Below are positions 56,231 through 64,000 of a stretch of 64,000 nt of DNA, one piece after another. Positions within the stretch are counted from its first letter, which is position 1; every line of letters starts with the position of its first letter. The translations under genes and the position numbers were made by a program. A model generated the notes under the pieces. That model was not told the DNA's origin. It made no database searches and was given only the letters and a program-made list of their open reading frames with translations. This DNA comes from Gemmatimonadota bacterium (lineage in GTDB: Bacteria; Gemmatimonadota; Gemmatimonadetes; Gemmatimonadales; Gemmatimonadaceae), in assembly GCA_016191225.1 (NCBI GenBank), contig JACPPC010000018.1, positions 62,001 through 126,000 of the forward strand. Direction: 5' to 3'.

Positions 56231-56773
56231 ATGCTTGTGCTTGCCGCAACCTCGACTTGTGCGGATTCGCCGAGGGTCGTGGTGCGCTCGAGCCGACCCC
56301 CGCTTTCCCGGCAGCGCGAGCTACTCGTGGTGTTCGTGGGATCGGGCGCCTGTGCGGCGTGCATGTCGGATGAGTACCGAGGCATGGTGCAGGCCATCAA
56401 GGACAGTCTGCCGTTTCTTGCGGCGATGAGGGGATGGCGAGCGGCCACGGTCGCCATTGCGGCTGACGGCGAGCAAGCAAGAGCGATGTCCTTTCTGGAG
56501 CGTGTAGGACCGTTCGACGAGGTCACCTTTGGGCGAGGCTGGTTGAGCAGCGCCGTGCTCGGCGGCGGTGTCTTCGGTGCTCCTCAGCGGCTTGCGGTAC
56601 CGCGGCTTCTCGTGTTGACACAGGTCGTTGACGTCGAGGCGAGCGAGATGCGGCAACGCGAGCGGGAACTGCGGCTCGACGTCGTAGGGCTTGACTCCTT
56701 GCGCGACGCAATGCCGGTGGGCCGACTAGCACAGCGCCTTCGGCTGGATCGTGACGCGATGCTCCCGCGATGA
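56231..56773 (+). CDS. Exported or anchored thioredoxin-fold protein with CxxC
   Basis: 180 residues from ATG 56231. The N-terminus is a short hydrophobic stretch (MLVLAATSTCADSP), probably part of a signal peptide; GTG 56219 upstream would lengthen it. The redox pair is Cys41-Cys44 in VVFVGSGACAACMSDEY, after a hydrophobic beta strand, as in thioredoxins. The C-terminal part has further alternating strand/helix segments (RGWRAATVAIAADGEQARAM; RLAVPRLLVLTQVVDVEAS), the AVP being at the cis-Pro position. Likely partner of the six-Cys peptide: oxidising, reducing or isomerising its disulfides. Its stop overlaps the next start (ATGA). Confidence 0.7.
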   Translation: MLVLAATSTCADSPRVVVRSSRPPLSRQRELLVVFVGSGACAACMSDEYRGMVQAIKDSLPFLAAMRGWRAATVAIAADGEQARAMSFLERVGPFDEVTFGRGWLSSAVLGGGVFGAPQRLAVPRLLVLTQVVDVEASEMRQRERELRLDVVGLDSLRDAMPVGRLAQRLRLDRDAMLPR

Positions 56774-57288
56774 CGGAACCGGCGCGTCGCTGGTCACTGC
56801 GATCGTCAAGGATCGTTGACGCCGCGTTGCTGATTCTCGGTTGCAGCGTCATCGGATGGCTGTTTTCGCGTGCCCGCTCCGAACCACGGGTAGTCCCGCA
56901 CAACATTGCCGGTTGGAAGGTCGCGAGACGCGCGTTGAACGCCGAGGCCCAGCCACAACGAAACGACTCCGCCTTTGTATTCTCGAACGGCGCGTGCGAG
57001 GGCTGTGCCGGTCTCGAAAGTCAAAGGCTCCCGCCCGGAACCAGGCTTCTGTATGTGAGATGGACTCGGTCCGACTCGGCTCCGCGACTGATTCGACTGC
57101 TATGCGGATCAGCGGCCGCTCGGGAGTCCGCCATCATATGTTCGGATTCGTCGAAGGCGGAGGCGGCGCTCATTCGAAATGAGGCGCTCGCCGCCGCAGC
57201 GCGTATTATGCGACTCCCGGCCGTCATTCGCGGTGACACGCTCTTCGAAGGAGAAAAGCTGCTAGCATTGACTCTGCGTTCACCATGA
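56770..57288 (+). CDS. Membrane-anchored second CxxC protein
   Basis: 172 residues. One N-terminal membrane helix (about 16-33, LRSSRIVDAALLILGCSVIG), then a periplasmic domain. A redox-like pair Cys76-Cys79 sits in FVFSNGACEGCAGLES, after a strand, similar in placement to the pair in the preceding protein; two more Cys (RLLCGSAAARESAIICSD) follow. The cis-Pro-like LPAVIRGDTLFEG is near the C-terminus. It is coupled by ATGA to the first CxxC protein, so the two probably act as a relay. No family recognised. Confidence 0.65.
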   Translation: MTEPARRWSLRSSRIVDAALLILGCSVIGWLFSRARSEPRVVPHNIAGWKVARRALNAEAQPQRNDSAFVFSNGACEGCAGLESQRLPPGTRLLYVRWTRSDSAPRLIRLLCGSAAARESAIICSDSSKAEAALIRNEALAAAARIMRLPAVIRGDTLFEGEKLLALTLRSP

Positions 57289-57404
57289 GTCGACTGGATC
57301 GAGCGTGCCGGCGTCGATTTGCGTGCGTAGACGATGCGTGCTGGATTCGCACGGGCGGACGGCCGGGCGCGTTGCGCGGCCACCGATCACATCCTGGAGG
57401 AGAA

Positions 57405-57827
57405 GTGCGTATCCGAATCCTCGCGCTCGCGCTGCTCGCAGCTACCGCGAGCGCCCCCCTGAGTGCGCAGACCGCGGACAGCAGATCGCCGCAGCCCGGT
57501 GCCCCACGCCTTTCGCTTGACTACCATGCGCTGATCGCGACTGCCGTCAAGCTCTACCCTGAGGCGGAGTCCGACTATCCCCATTGGAAGTCCGCGGACG
57601 GATTCCAAATCCTGTTGATCGTGGACAAGTACGGGAACCCGATCGAGTCGATGAAGCGCCCGCTCGTTCGCCGCCCCGACCTAGACAGTGTCGAGGGCTG
57701 GCTGGCGGATGCCTTCCCGCATCGCGCGCAGACGCGATACTATCGTACGTACAGCATTCGCCTGCGCGAGAGCGACCGTGAGTCCCTCACAGGACGTGTC
57801 ACGCTGCTCGTCGGTCAGCTTCGATAG
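57405..57827 (+). CDS. Small exported protein, unassigned
   Basis: 140 residues with a signal peptide (VRIRILALALLAATASAPLS, then AQ). The mature part has a short beta-rich region (GFQILLIVDKYGNPIESMKR) like the C-terminal fold of TonB or periplasmic carrier proteins. GTG 57405 is chosen because a strong Shine-Dalgarno (TGGAGGAGAA) precedes it; ATG 57285, which overlaps the previous stop, would add 40 non-secretory residues. It lies 19 bases before the receptor gene and may be an energy-coupling partner. Confidence 0.6.
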   Translation: MRIRILALALLAATASAPLSAQTADSRSPQPGAPRLSLDYHALIATAVKLYPEAESDYPHWKSADGFQILLIVDKYGNPIESMKRPLVRRPDLDSVEGWLADAFPHRAQTRYYRTYSIRLRESDRESLTGRVTLLVGQLR

Positions 57828-57846
57828 TCGCGCGAGCGACGAGCGG

Positions 57847-60800
57847 ATGGCGCACGGACGGCTGATGGCCGGTTGCGCGCCTTCCGCTGGCTTCGGGCTG
57901 GCCAACCGGCGGAGCCTCATCCCGACTGTCGTGCTGGCCCTCGCGAGCGCCTGGCCGATCAGCGCGCAAGTCCAATCGAGCGAGCTTCGGGTCCGAGTCT
58001 CCGACGCTAACGGCGTTCCGGTTCGCCGCGCGTTGATCGTGATCGGCGACGGCGCGGTGACGCGAGACGCCGTGGTCGATAGCACCGGCGTCGCGGTCGT
58101 CAGGATCGCGAGTCGTGACTCGGTGGCTATAGCGGTGAGTGCGATCGGCATGCGCAGCGCCGGTCGCATGGTGAGGCTGCTGGATCTCGCCCGGCCGTGG
58201 ACTGTAAGCTTCGTCCTCGCGCCAAGCAGCTTCCAGCTCAACGTGGTGCGCGTGACGGCCCGCGACACCAGCCTGACCGAACTGTCCGATCGCCGGACTC
58301 ACCGAAACGGCGCTCGAGACGAGTACCTGCCCGCGCTGGCCGGCTGGCCGCACGGAGGAGGGGACGATGGCAGCCTGATCAACATGCTAACAGCGCTTCC
58401 CGGCTTTGATCGCTCAGGCGCAGGGTTCTCCGTGCTGGGGCTCGCTGGCGAGCAGAACCAGGTATTCCTGAATGGGCTGCCACTCCCTGCCCTTCAGCTG
58501 CCGCGCGACGTGACTCTCCTGGCCAGCGCCTCGAGCACCCCTTCGGATGCGTCCCTTGGCGGATTCGCGGGTGGCTCGCTCGATCTCGGCTTGGTTGGCG
58601 GGACCAACTATCGCTCGCTGGTCGTACGTGCCGGCGGCTCGGCCCCCTGGACCACGGTGCCGCTCGCCGATGGACTGTCAAGCAGCCGCGTCCACGCCAA
58701 TGTGGCCGCGAGCTTTCCGCTGGTGCTCGACCGGGTATACGCGCTGATCTCGGCACAGATTAGCCATGAGTCTCGCGACGACTGGTGGCTGAACTCGGCA
58801 CCCGCCCGAGGGTTGGCCAAGGGCGTGCTCGCACCGGCGCAACGCGACAGCGCCATCAGCGCGCTGTCGGATGCCGGTGTCGAGTTTCCGCAGGGGGTGA
58901 CTTCCCAGGGGAACCGGCTGAACATGCTCTCGCAGGTCGATTTCGATCGTCTCGCTGGAGGAGCACTGTCATCCACCCTCGTGATCAACGCGGGAGACCT
59001 TTCGGGGATCGGCGCGAGTCCGCTGGCCCTCAGCAGCCGGTCGACGAGTTCGTCGTCAAGTCAGTTCGCTGCGCAAACACGCTGGCGCCGGCTCCTTCAC
59101 GAGGGCATGACGTGGCAGAATTCGCTGGCCCTCACGGGCACTGCGGCGCACGCCAGCGCCGGGAGAGCCGAACCGGCAGGCATTCTGGTCATCGCAGACC
59201 CGCTGCAGGCAGACTCTCTCGGCGCGACGTCGGTTGCGTTCGGTGGAGCAAACGTGCCCGCCACGATCGATGTCACGAACGGTCTGACCGCTCGAACTCA
59301 ACTGGAGTTCCGTCCGTGGTCACCCAGGCACCGCGTGACGCTCATGGGCGAGTGGGCGGAGCGCGGCGCGGCGCGCGACCGGGACGCGACGCTGGCCGGT
59401 GGAGTCTTCTACTACCCAGACGCGACCGCCCTCCGCAGCGGTCGCCCGGCGCTCTACGAGCGGGCGAGCTCGCTGCTCCACCAGCGTGCGACCCTGAAGG
59501 CATGGTCATCGGCGTGGTCGGGCACGTTTCGGTTCAGCGGCCGACGCGAGGTCAGCTACGGATTGCGGGCGGAGTACCAAACGCTCGCCTCCCCCAATGC
59601 GCTCGACAGCGCGGTGCAGGTGCTCGCGCCGACCGTAGCGCGGTCGTTTGCGGCGTTCGACGTCTCCCCTCGAGTCGGACTGACGATCGACTACGGCCCG
59701 CGCGAGAATCCGTTTCGTGGTCGTATCGCGCTAAGCGCAGGGCGCTTCGTGGGCGCGCTCCCTGTCGAAGGGGCGTTGTCGTCGTTCGGTGACGCGCGCT
59801 CGAACCTCACACGGTGTATCGGGAGCGACATCGCGATGTACACGTGGGGCACGGGGGCGCCCGCTGGCGGCTGCACCGCGCCCGGCACCACTTCGGTGAC
59901 AGCCGGCCTGGCCGGCGCAGCGGGCCTCGCCCCGGCGTCGTCTTGGCGCGGATCGGTCAGCTGGCGCGAGGTGCTCTTCCATGGGCGCCTCTGGCCGCAG
60001 CTCGACGTCACCTGGTCGGCGACGGACCGGCTTCCCACACGCGACGACGTCAATTTGGCGGCGGTGGGCGCCTTCACCCTTCCGGACGAGGGGGGACGCC
60101 CGGTCTTCGTTCCGCGGAGCGCCGTTGACATGCGAACTGGCTCGATGAGTCTTTCGGGCGCGCGCCGTATGGCGGGACTCGGCCAGGTCGTGCTCCTCGA
60201 TGCGCGAGGGGCGAGTCGATCGCTGCAGGCGGTGGCGAGCGTCATCATGCCGGAGCTTTGGGACTACCAGCTTCGGCTCAGCTACACGGCGACGGTCGCG
60301 CGCGACTTGATCACCGGCTTGGCGGAAGGCCGGACGAGCGGCGGCCAGGGCGGGCTCTGGGTGCCCTCCGCCTTCGCGCCGGAGCACTCGGTGCGCGCTG
60401 CGATCACGGGATCCCTGCCTGGTGGAGTCCTGCTGACCGCATTCGGCGAGTGGGCGTCGGGGCTTCCTTTCACCCCGCTCGTCGACCGAGACGTCAACGG
60501 CGACGGTTACTCCAACGACGCCGCGTTCATTCCCGCGCTTGGCCCGGCGTCCGCCTCGGCACTGGGCCGACGTCTCGCCGCCCGTCTCTCGAGCCTGCCC
60601 TCCGGCGTTCGCCAGTGCCTGATGCGGCAGCAGGAAACCGTTGCCGCGCCTCGATCCTGTGTGGGTCCCTCGCGTTCTCAGTTAGACGCCCGGCTGGAAC
60701 TGGACGCAGGCTGGCTGCGACTCCCGCACCCGGCGACCATTCAGCTGGATCTGCTGAACCTGCCGGCTATGGCCGACCTGCTCCTGAACGGGCGTAGCGG

Positions 60801-61413
60801 CCTGCAGGGATGGGGACAACAGCGATCGGTCGATCCAGTGCTGCTTCAGGTTCGGGGGTTCGACTCGGCCGCGGCGCGCTTTCGCTACGGAATCAACGAG
60901 TCGTTCGGCAGCTGGGAACGAAGCGCCGGAGCGAGTGCACTCGCGCCGTTCGCTATTCGGCTGGAGGTGCGTGTGAACTTCTCCAAGCCATACGCAGTGC
61001 AGGCGGCGCGCCTCGCGCGCGCGCGCGCATCGGATGCCGCACGCACAAAGACCATCGACGACCTGCAACGTCGCTGGCCCGATCCGTTCGCCATGTTGGA
61101 GTCGCGTCTCGACAGTGCGGACGTGACGCGCGAAGACCTCGACCGCCTCTTGCCGGCCCGGCGCGCATACTGGTCCGAGCTCAACCAGGCGTGGCGGCGA
61201 GCGGCAATCGTCGCGCTCGACAGCACGATCGCAGAGCCAGCGCGGGTCGAGGCCATCCGCGTGGCGCGCGCGCGCTCCGATTCCGCCTACGAGGACGCGA
61301 CGCGTCGCATTCGCGAGCTGCTGGGCGAGGTCCGCTACCAGCGGCTCCCCGAATGGACGCAGTTCTTCCTGCGTCCCGGAGCAATCCGCGCCGTCCGCTC
61401 TCGACTCGACTGA
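57847..61413 (+). CDS. TonB-dependent-receptor-like outer-membrane protein with helical C-terminal extension
   Basis: 1188 residues. Signal peptide (about 1-40, ending LASAWPISAQ), a carboxypeptidase-regulatory-like domain (about 45-130: RVRVSDANGVPVRRALIVIG), a plug (about 135-260: VLGLAGEQNQVFLNGLPLP) and a beta-barrel to about residue 1049 (last strand RLEVRVNFSKPY). Instead of ending in Phe at the barrel, the protein runs on for about 139 residues of helical, Arg/Ala/Asp-rich sequence (AARLARARASDAARTKTIDD; DATRRIRELLGEVRYQRLP). Such a tail is not part of the standard receptor. Likely role: import or export of the six-Cys peptide or of a ligand it binds. Confidence 0.75.
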   Translation: MAHGRLMAGCAPSAGFGLANRRSLIPTVVLALASAWPISAQVQSSELRVRVSDANGVPVRRALIVIGDGAVTRDAVVDSTGVAVVRIASRDSVAIAVSAIGMRSAGRMVRLLDLARPWTVSFVLAPSSFQLNVVRVTARDTSLTELSDRRTHRNGARDEYLPALAGWPHGGGDDGSLINMLTALPGFDRSGAGFSVLGLAGEQNQVFLNGLPLPALQLPRDVTLLASASSTPSDASLGGFAGGSLDLGLVGGTNYRSLVVRAGGSAPWTTVPLADGLSSSRVHANVAASFPLVLDRVYALISAQISHESRDDWWLNSAPARGLAKGVLAPAQRDSAISALSDAGVEFPQGVTSQGNRLNMLSQVDFDRLAGGALSSTLVINAGDLSGIGASPLALSSRSTSSSSSQFAAQTRWRRLLHEGMTWQNSLALTGTAAHASAGRAEPAGILVIADPLQADSLGATSVAFGGANVPATIDVTNGLTARTQLEFRPWSPRHRVTLMGEWAERGAARDRDATLAGGVFYYPDATALRSGRPALYERASSLLHQRATLKAWSSAWSGTFRFSGRREVSYGLRAEYQTLASPNALDSAVQVLAPTVARSFAAFDVSPRVGLTIDYGPRENPFRGRIALSAGRFVGALPVEGALSSFGDARSNLTRCIGSDIAMYTWGTGAPAGGCTAPGTTSVTAGLAGAAGLAPASSWRGSVSWREVLFHGRLWPQLDVTWSATDRLPTRDDVNLAAVGAFTLPDEGGRPVFVPRSAVDMRTGSMSLSGARRMAGLGQVVLLDARGASRSLQAVASVIMPELWDYQLRLSYTATVARDLITGLAEGRTSGGQGGLWVPSAFAPEHSVRAAITGSLPGGVLLTAFGEWASGLPFTPLVDRDVNGDGYSNDAAFIPALGPASASALGRRLAARLSSLPSGVRQCLMRQQETVAAPRSCVGPSRSQLDARLELDAGWLRLPHPATIQLDLLNLPAMADLLLNGRSGLQGWGQQRSVDPVLLQVRGFDSAAARFRYGINESFGSWERSAGASALAPFAIRLEVRVNFSKPYAVQAARLARARASDAARTKTIDDLQRRWPDPFAMLESRLDSADVTREDLDRLLPARRAYWSELNQAWRRAAIVALDSTIAEPARVEAIRVARARSDSAYEDATRRIRELLGEVRYQRLPEWTQFFLRPGAIRAVRSRLD

Positions 61414-61484
61414 CCGCTCGGCGGCTTGGCTTTCGACCGTCGCTGCGACCGCCTCGCGCGCCGCGACCGCTGCGGCCGGCTCCA

Positions 61485-61490
61485 TATATT
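61485..61490 (+). promoter_or_regulatory. TAnnTT -10 box (TATATT) six bases from a start codon
   Basis: TATATT with GTGTCC between it and ATG 61497. No Shine-Dalgarno. The transcript would begin at or next to the start codon. Confidence 0.45.
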
Positions 61491-61496
61491 GTGTCC

Positions 61497-62432
61497 ATGA
61501 CCGCCACCGCTCCCTTCACCATCGGACTCGTGCAGGACGGCGTCGCGGGGGACCGCGCGGCGACGCTCGCGGCCACGGTCGCGCGCGTGCGCGAGGCGGC
61601 GAAGCGCGGCGCGCAGCTGATCTGCCTCAAGGAACTCTTCGACGCGCCGTACTTCTGCAAGTCGCTCGACATCCGGAACTTCGACCTGGCCGAGCCCGTG
61701 CCCGGGCCGACCACGGCAACGATGCAGGCGCTGGCGAGGGAACTCGCGGTCGTGCTGGTGGTGCCGCTGTACGAGCGGCAGGCGCCCGGCGTCTACCGCA
61801 ACAGTGCCGTGGTGATCGACGCCGACGGCTCCCTGCTCGGCGCCTACCGCAAGATGCACATCCCGCACGACCCCCTGTTCGAGGAGAAGTACTACTTCAC
61901 CCCGGGCGACGCGGGGCCGGCGTCGCAGCCGGCCGACGCCCCCGGCCCGGCGCGGGCGAGCAACGGCTTCATGGTGTGGGACACCAGGTACGCACGCATC
62001 GGCGTGCTGATCTGCTGGGACCAGTGGTATCCCGAGGGAGCGCGGCTCACCGCGCTGCTCGGCGCGCAGGTGCTGTTCTACCCGACCGCGATCGGCTGGC
62101 ACCCCGCGGAGAAGGCGACCTTCGGCGCCGCGCAGGTGGACGCCTGGCGCACGGCGCAGCGAGCCCACGCGATCGCCAACGGCGTCTTCGTCGCGGCCCC
62201 CAACCGCGTGGGCTTCGAGGCAGAGGCCGGCACCAACGGAATCGAGTTCTTCGGGCACTCGTTCGTTTCCGACCCGTTCGGCCGGATCATCGCCGACGCG
62301 GGAGAGTCGCCCGAGGTCCTCGTGGCGACGTGCGACCCGGCACTGATCGAGGAGACGCGCCGCAACTGGCCCTTCCTCCGCGACCGGCGGATCGACGCCT
62401 ACGGCGCGATCGCCTCGCGCTGGCTCGGATGA
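61497..62432 (+). CDS. aguB: N-carbamoylputrescine amidase
   Basis: 311-residue nitrilase-superfamily enzyme: N-carbamoylputrescine to putrescine, CO2 and ammonia. The catalytic triad is Glu46 (LICLKELFDAPYF), Lys119 (AYRKMHIPHDP) and Cys173 (VLICWDQWYPE). The family segments FYPTAIGWHP and FGHSFVSDPFG are intact. It overlaps aguA (ATGA) so agmatine is taken to putrescine by one unit. Confidence 0.94.
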   Translation: MTATAPFTIGLVQDGVAGDRAATLAATVARVREAAKRGAQLICLKELFDAPYFCKSLDIRNFDLAEPVPGPTTATMQALARELAVVLVVPLYERQAPGVYRNSAVVIDADGSLLGAYRKMHIPHDPLFEEKYYFTPGDAGPASQPADAPGPARASNGFMVWDTRYARIGVLICWDQWYPEGARLTALLGAQVLFYPTAIGWHPAEKATFGAAQVDAWRTAQRAHAIANGVFVAAPNRVGFEAEAGTNGIEFFGHSFVSDPFGRIIADAGESPEVLVATCDPALIEETRRNWPFLRDRRIDAYGAIASRWLG

Positions 62433-63502
62433 GCACCGCGCCCGCCACCCCGCCCGCGGGCGGGGTGCGCATGCCGGCCGAGTGGGAGCCCCACGAGGCG
62501 ACGTGGATCGCCTGGCCGCACCACGAGCCCGACTGGCCGGGGAAGCTCCCCCCGATTCCGTGGGTCTACACGGAGATCGTGCGCGCCCTCGCGCCCCACG
62601 AGCGCGTCGAGATCCTCTGCCACTCGGCCGAGGTCGAGGGCGATGCCCTGGCCAAGCTCACGGCGCACCAGGTGCCGCCGGGGAGCTACCGGCTGCACCT
62701 GGTGCCGAGCGATCGCGTCTGGCTGCGCGACAGCGGGGCAGCGACGGTGCTCGACGCGGCGCGGCGGGCGCACCTGGTGAACTGGCGGTTCAATGGATGG
62801 GCGAAGTACGACAACTGGCGGCGCGATGCGCAGGTGGGAGCGGCGATGGCGCGCATCACCGGGCTGCCGCGCCACGAGCCGGCGCGCCCCGACAATGCGG
62901 ACCGCGTGGTGCTGGAGGGGGGGGCGATCGACGTGAACGGCGCCGGCCTGCTGCTCACGACCGAGGAGTGCCTCCTGTCCAGGGTCCAGGAGCGGAACCC
63001 GGGGCTCGACCGCGAGGGGTACGAGCGCGTGTTTCGCGACTGGCTGGGCATCCGGCAGGTGATCTGGCTGGGCGACGGCTGCGTCGGCGACGACACCCAC
63101 GGCCACGTGGACGACATCGCGCGGTTCGTCGCGCCGGACGTGGTTGTGCTGGCGTACGAGCCCGATCCCGCCGACGCCAACCACCGGTCGAGCGTGGACA
63201 ACCTCGCGCGCCTGGAACTGGCCGGGGGGCGCCACGGCTCGCTCCGCGTGGTGAAGCTCCCGTATCCCCGCGCGGTGGCGATGGACGGACAACGCCTCCC
63301 GGCGAGCTACGCGAACTTCTACGTGGCCAACGGCACCGTGCTCGTGCCGACCTTCAACGACCCGAACGACCGCGTCGCCCTGAACGCCATCGCCGGCTGC
63401 TTTCCGGGACGCCAGGTGGTCGGCATCCACGCGGTGGACCTCGTGTGGGGGCTCGGCACCCTGCATTGCCTCACGCAACAGCAGGCCCGCGGCGGCGCGT
63501 AG
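62429..63502 (+). CDS. aguA: Agmatine deiminase
   Basis: 357 residues, agmatine to N-carbamoylputrescine and ammonia. Pentein fold with the active-site Cys347 in GLGTLHCLTQQQ, His in DDTHGHVDDIARF, and acidic residues in VPTFNDPNDR and SDRVWLRDSGA. The N-terminus RMPAEWEPHEATWIAWPHHE is typical. The ATG overlaps the stop of aguB. No arginine decarboxylase (SpeA) gene is in the window. Confidence 0.95.
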   Translation: MSTAPATPPAGGVRMPAEWEPHEATWIAWPHHEPDWPGKLPPIPWVYTEIVRALAPHERVEILCHSAEVEGDALAKLTAHQVPPGSYRLHLVPSDRVWLRDSGAATVLDAARRAHLVNWRFNGWAKYDNWRRDAQVGAAMARITGLPRHEPARPDNADRVVLEGGAIDVNGAGLLLTTEECLLSRVQERNPGLDREGYERVFRDWLGIRQVIWLGDGCVGDDTHGHVDDIARFVAPDVVVLAYEPDPADANHRSSVDNLARLELAGGRHGSLRVVKLPYPRAVAMDGQRLPASYANFYVANGTVLVPTFNDPNDRVALNAIAGCFPGRQVVGIHAVDLVWGLGTLHCLTQQQARGGA

Positions 63503-63662
63503 GTCGAGAAGACCGGTTGCCGAGCCGACCCTCAAGGCAGGCCACCGGCGCGCCGTGGTCGGGCGAATCGACCGAGGGCCGGCGCCGCCGTGACGCGCGG
63601 TGCGGAACATCGTCGTTTCGACGTCGCGGCAGGTCCGCGACGCGCATCCCCATGGAGGTTCG

Positions 63663-64000
63663 TTGAGGCGACTTGGCATGATGGCGGCGCTGGCGCTGCC
63701 GGTGGCGCTCCTGGCGTCGTGCGGCGGCGGCTCGCGCAGCCAGACGATCACGCTCGGCGCGGTGGCGCCGTGGGGCACGGGGTACGGCACGCAGATCAGG
63801 CGCGCGATCGACCTCGCCGTGGAGGAGGTGAACAGGACGGGGGGCATCAACGGCACCCAGGTCCAGGTGCAGTTCAAGGACGACTCCGCCAACGGCGCGC
63901 GCGGGGTGGCGATGGCGCAGGAGCTGGTGGCCGACAAGAGCGTGGTGGCGGTGATCGGGCACGCCAACTCGACCGTGTCGGTGGCGTCGGCCCGCGTGTA
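63663..64000 (+). CDS. Periplasmic binding lipoprotein (LivJ-like), 3' end missing
   Basis: First 112 residues of a substrate-binding protein of an ABC transporter of the branched-chain-amino-acid (Leu/Ile/Val) type. Lipobox LLASC; the mature part begins TITLGAVAPWGTGYG and contains RRAIDLAVEEVNRTGGINGT and VAVIGHANSTVSVASARV, the LivJ/type I Ig-like start. TTG 63663 is chosen because GGAGG precedes it; ATG 63678 is possible. The gene runs out of the window. Confidence 0.85.
   Translation, partial: MRRLGMMAALALPVALLASCGGGSRSQTITLGAVAPWGTGYGTQIRRAIDLAVEEVNRTGGINGTQVQVQFKDDSANGARGVAMAQELVADKSVVAVIGHANSTVSVASARV

Noticed and set aside
57285..57404. ATG 57285 as start of the small exported protein
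   Set aside because: It would place 40 Arg/Cys-rich residues before the signal peptide; GTG 57405 has a strong Shine-Dalgarno.

Overview
The window is high-GC bacterial chromosome (visibly above 70% G+C in most of its length), densely packed, with many 1-4 base stop/start overlaps (ATGA, GTGA). A diderm aerobe is indicated by lipopolysaccharide (LptF/G-like) and phospholipid (MlaE, MlaD) transport proteins, two TonB-dependent receptors with carboxypeptidase-regulatory-like N-domains, heme A synthesis (CtaA, CtaB) and aconitase. PEP-CTERM proteins, several short unassigned proteins and Bacteroidetes-like TAnnTT(TG) -10 boxes make Gemmatimonadota my best guess. That is inference, not proof.

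Layout. 1-2.6 kb: end of an LptF/G permease gene overlapping mlaE and mlaD, closed by a 20-bp perfect hairpin. 2.7-7.3 kb: TonB receptor plus a lipoprotein, minus strand. 7.4-14.3 kb: two APC permeases, a Cox2-like mini membrane protein with ctaA-ctaB, an M24 peptidase and a V4R-like protein. 14.5-19.9 kb: zinc-finger and DUF92 proteins, then a five-gene plus-strand set (FAD oxidoreductase, flavin reductase, methyltransferase, SRPBCC protein, FabF-type ketosynthase) that looks like a small biosynthetic cluster. 20-25.3 kb: aquaporin-like channel, DUF1707 protein, pyrophosphatase, a frameshifted PEP-CTERM gene, a STAS protein and acetyl-CoA synthetase. 25.3-26.7 kb is a gene graveyard (Uma2 nuclease and metallophosphoesterase remnants). 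26.7-36.3 kb: M24 peptidase, Kef-type antiporter, DsbA-like thioredoxin, an alpha/beta hydrolase lacking its His, a CDP-alcohol phosphatidyltransferase, a cNMP-binding protein, an AdoMet-decarboxylase-like protein without its pyruvoyl Ser, and an unassigned membrane protein. 36.4-42.8 kb: a minus-strand run with M16 peptidase, TPR protein, PsuG and a penicillin-binding/beta-lactamase-like hydrolase. 43.6-55.7 kb: PEP-CTERM protein, a kynureninase-like enzyme with an APC permease, a patatin-ferredoxin fusion, M20 peptidase, aconitase, lipid kinase, peroxiredoxin and glycerate kinase. 61.5-64 kb: agmatine-to-putrescine genes aguB-aguA, and the start of a periplasmic binding lipoprotein.

The most distinctive segment is about 55.7-61.4 kb. 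Its base composition and codon use are less GC-rich than the flanks. It has its own sigma70-like promoter (TTGCGA, 17 bp, TATGCT) and reads in one direction: a 76-residue secreted six-cysteine peptide, two exported or membrane-anchored proteins each with one CxxC pair, a small secreted protein, and a 1188-residue TonB-receptor-like protein with an extra helical C-terminal domain. I propose that the set makes, oxidises and moves the cysteine-rich peptide. No part of this has been tested.

Several genes carry a TAnnTT hexamer only 6-12 bases before the start codon and no Shine-Dalgarno sequence, which suggests leaderless mRNAs. No rRNA, tRNA, CRISPR array, insertion sequence or replication origin was recognised.
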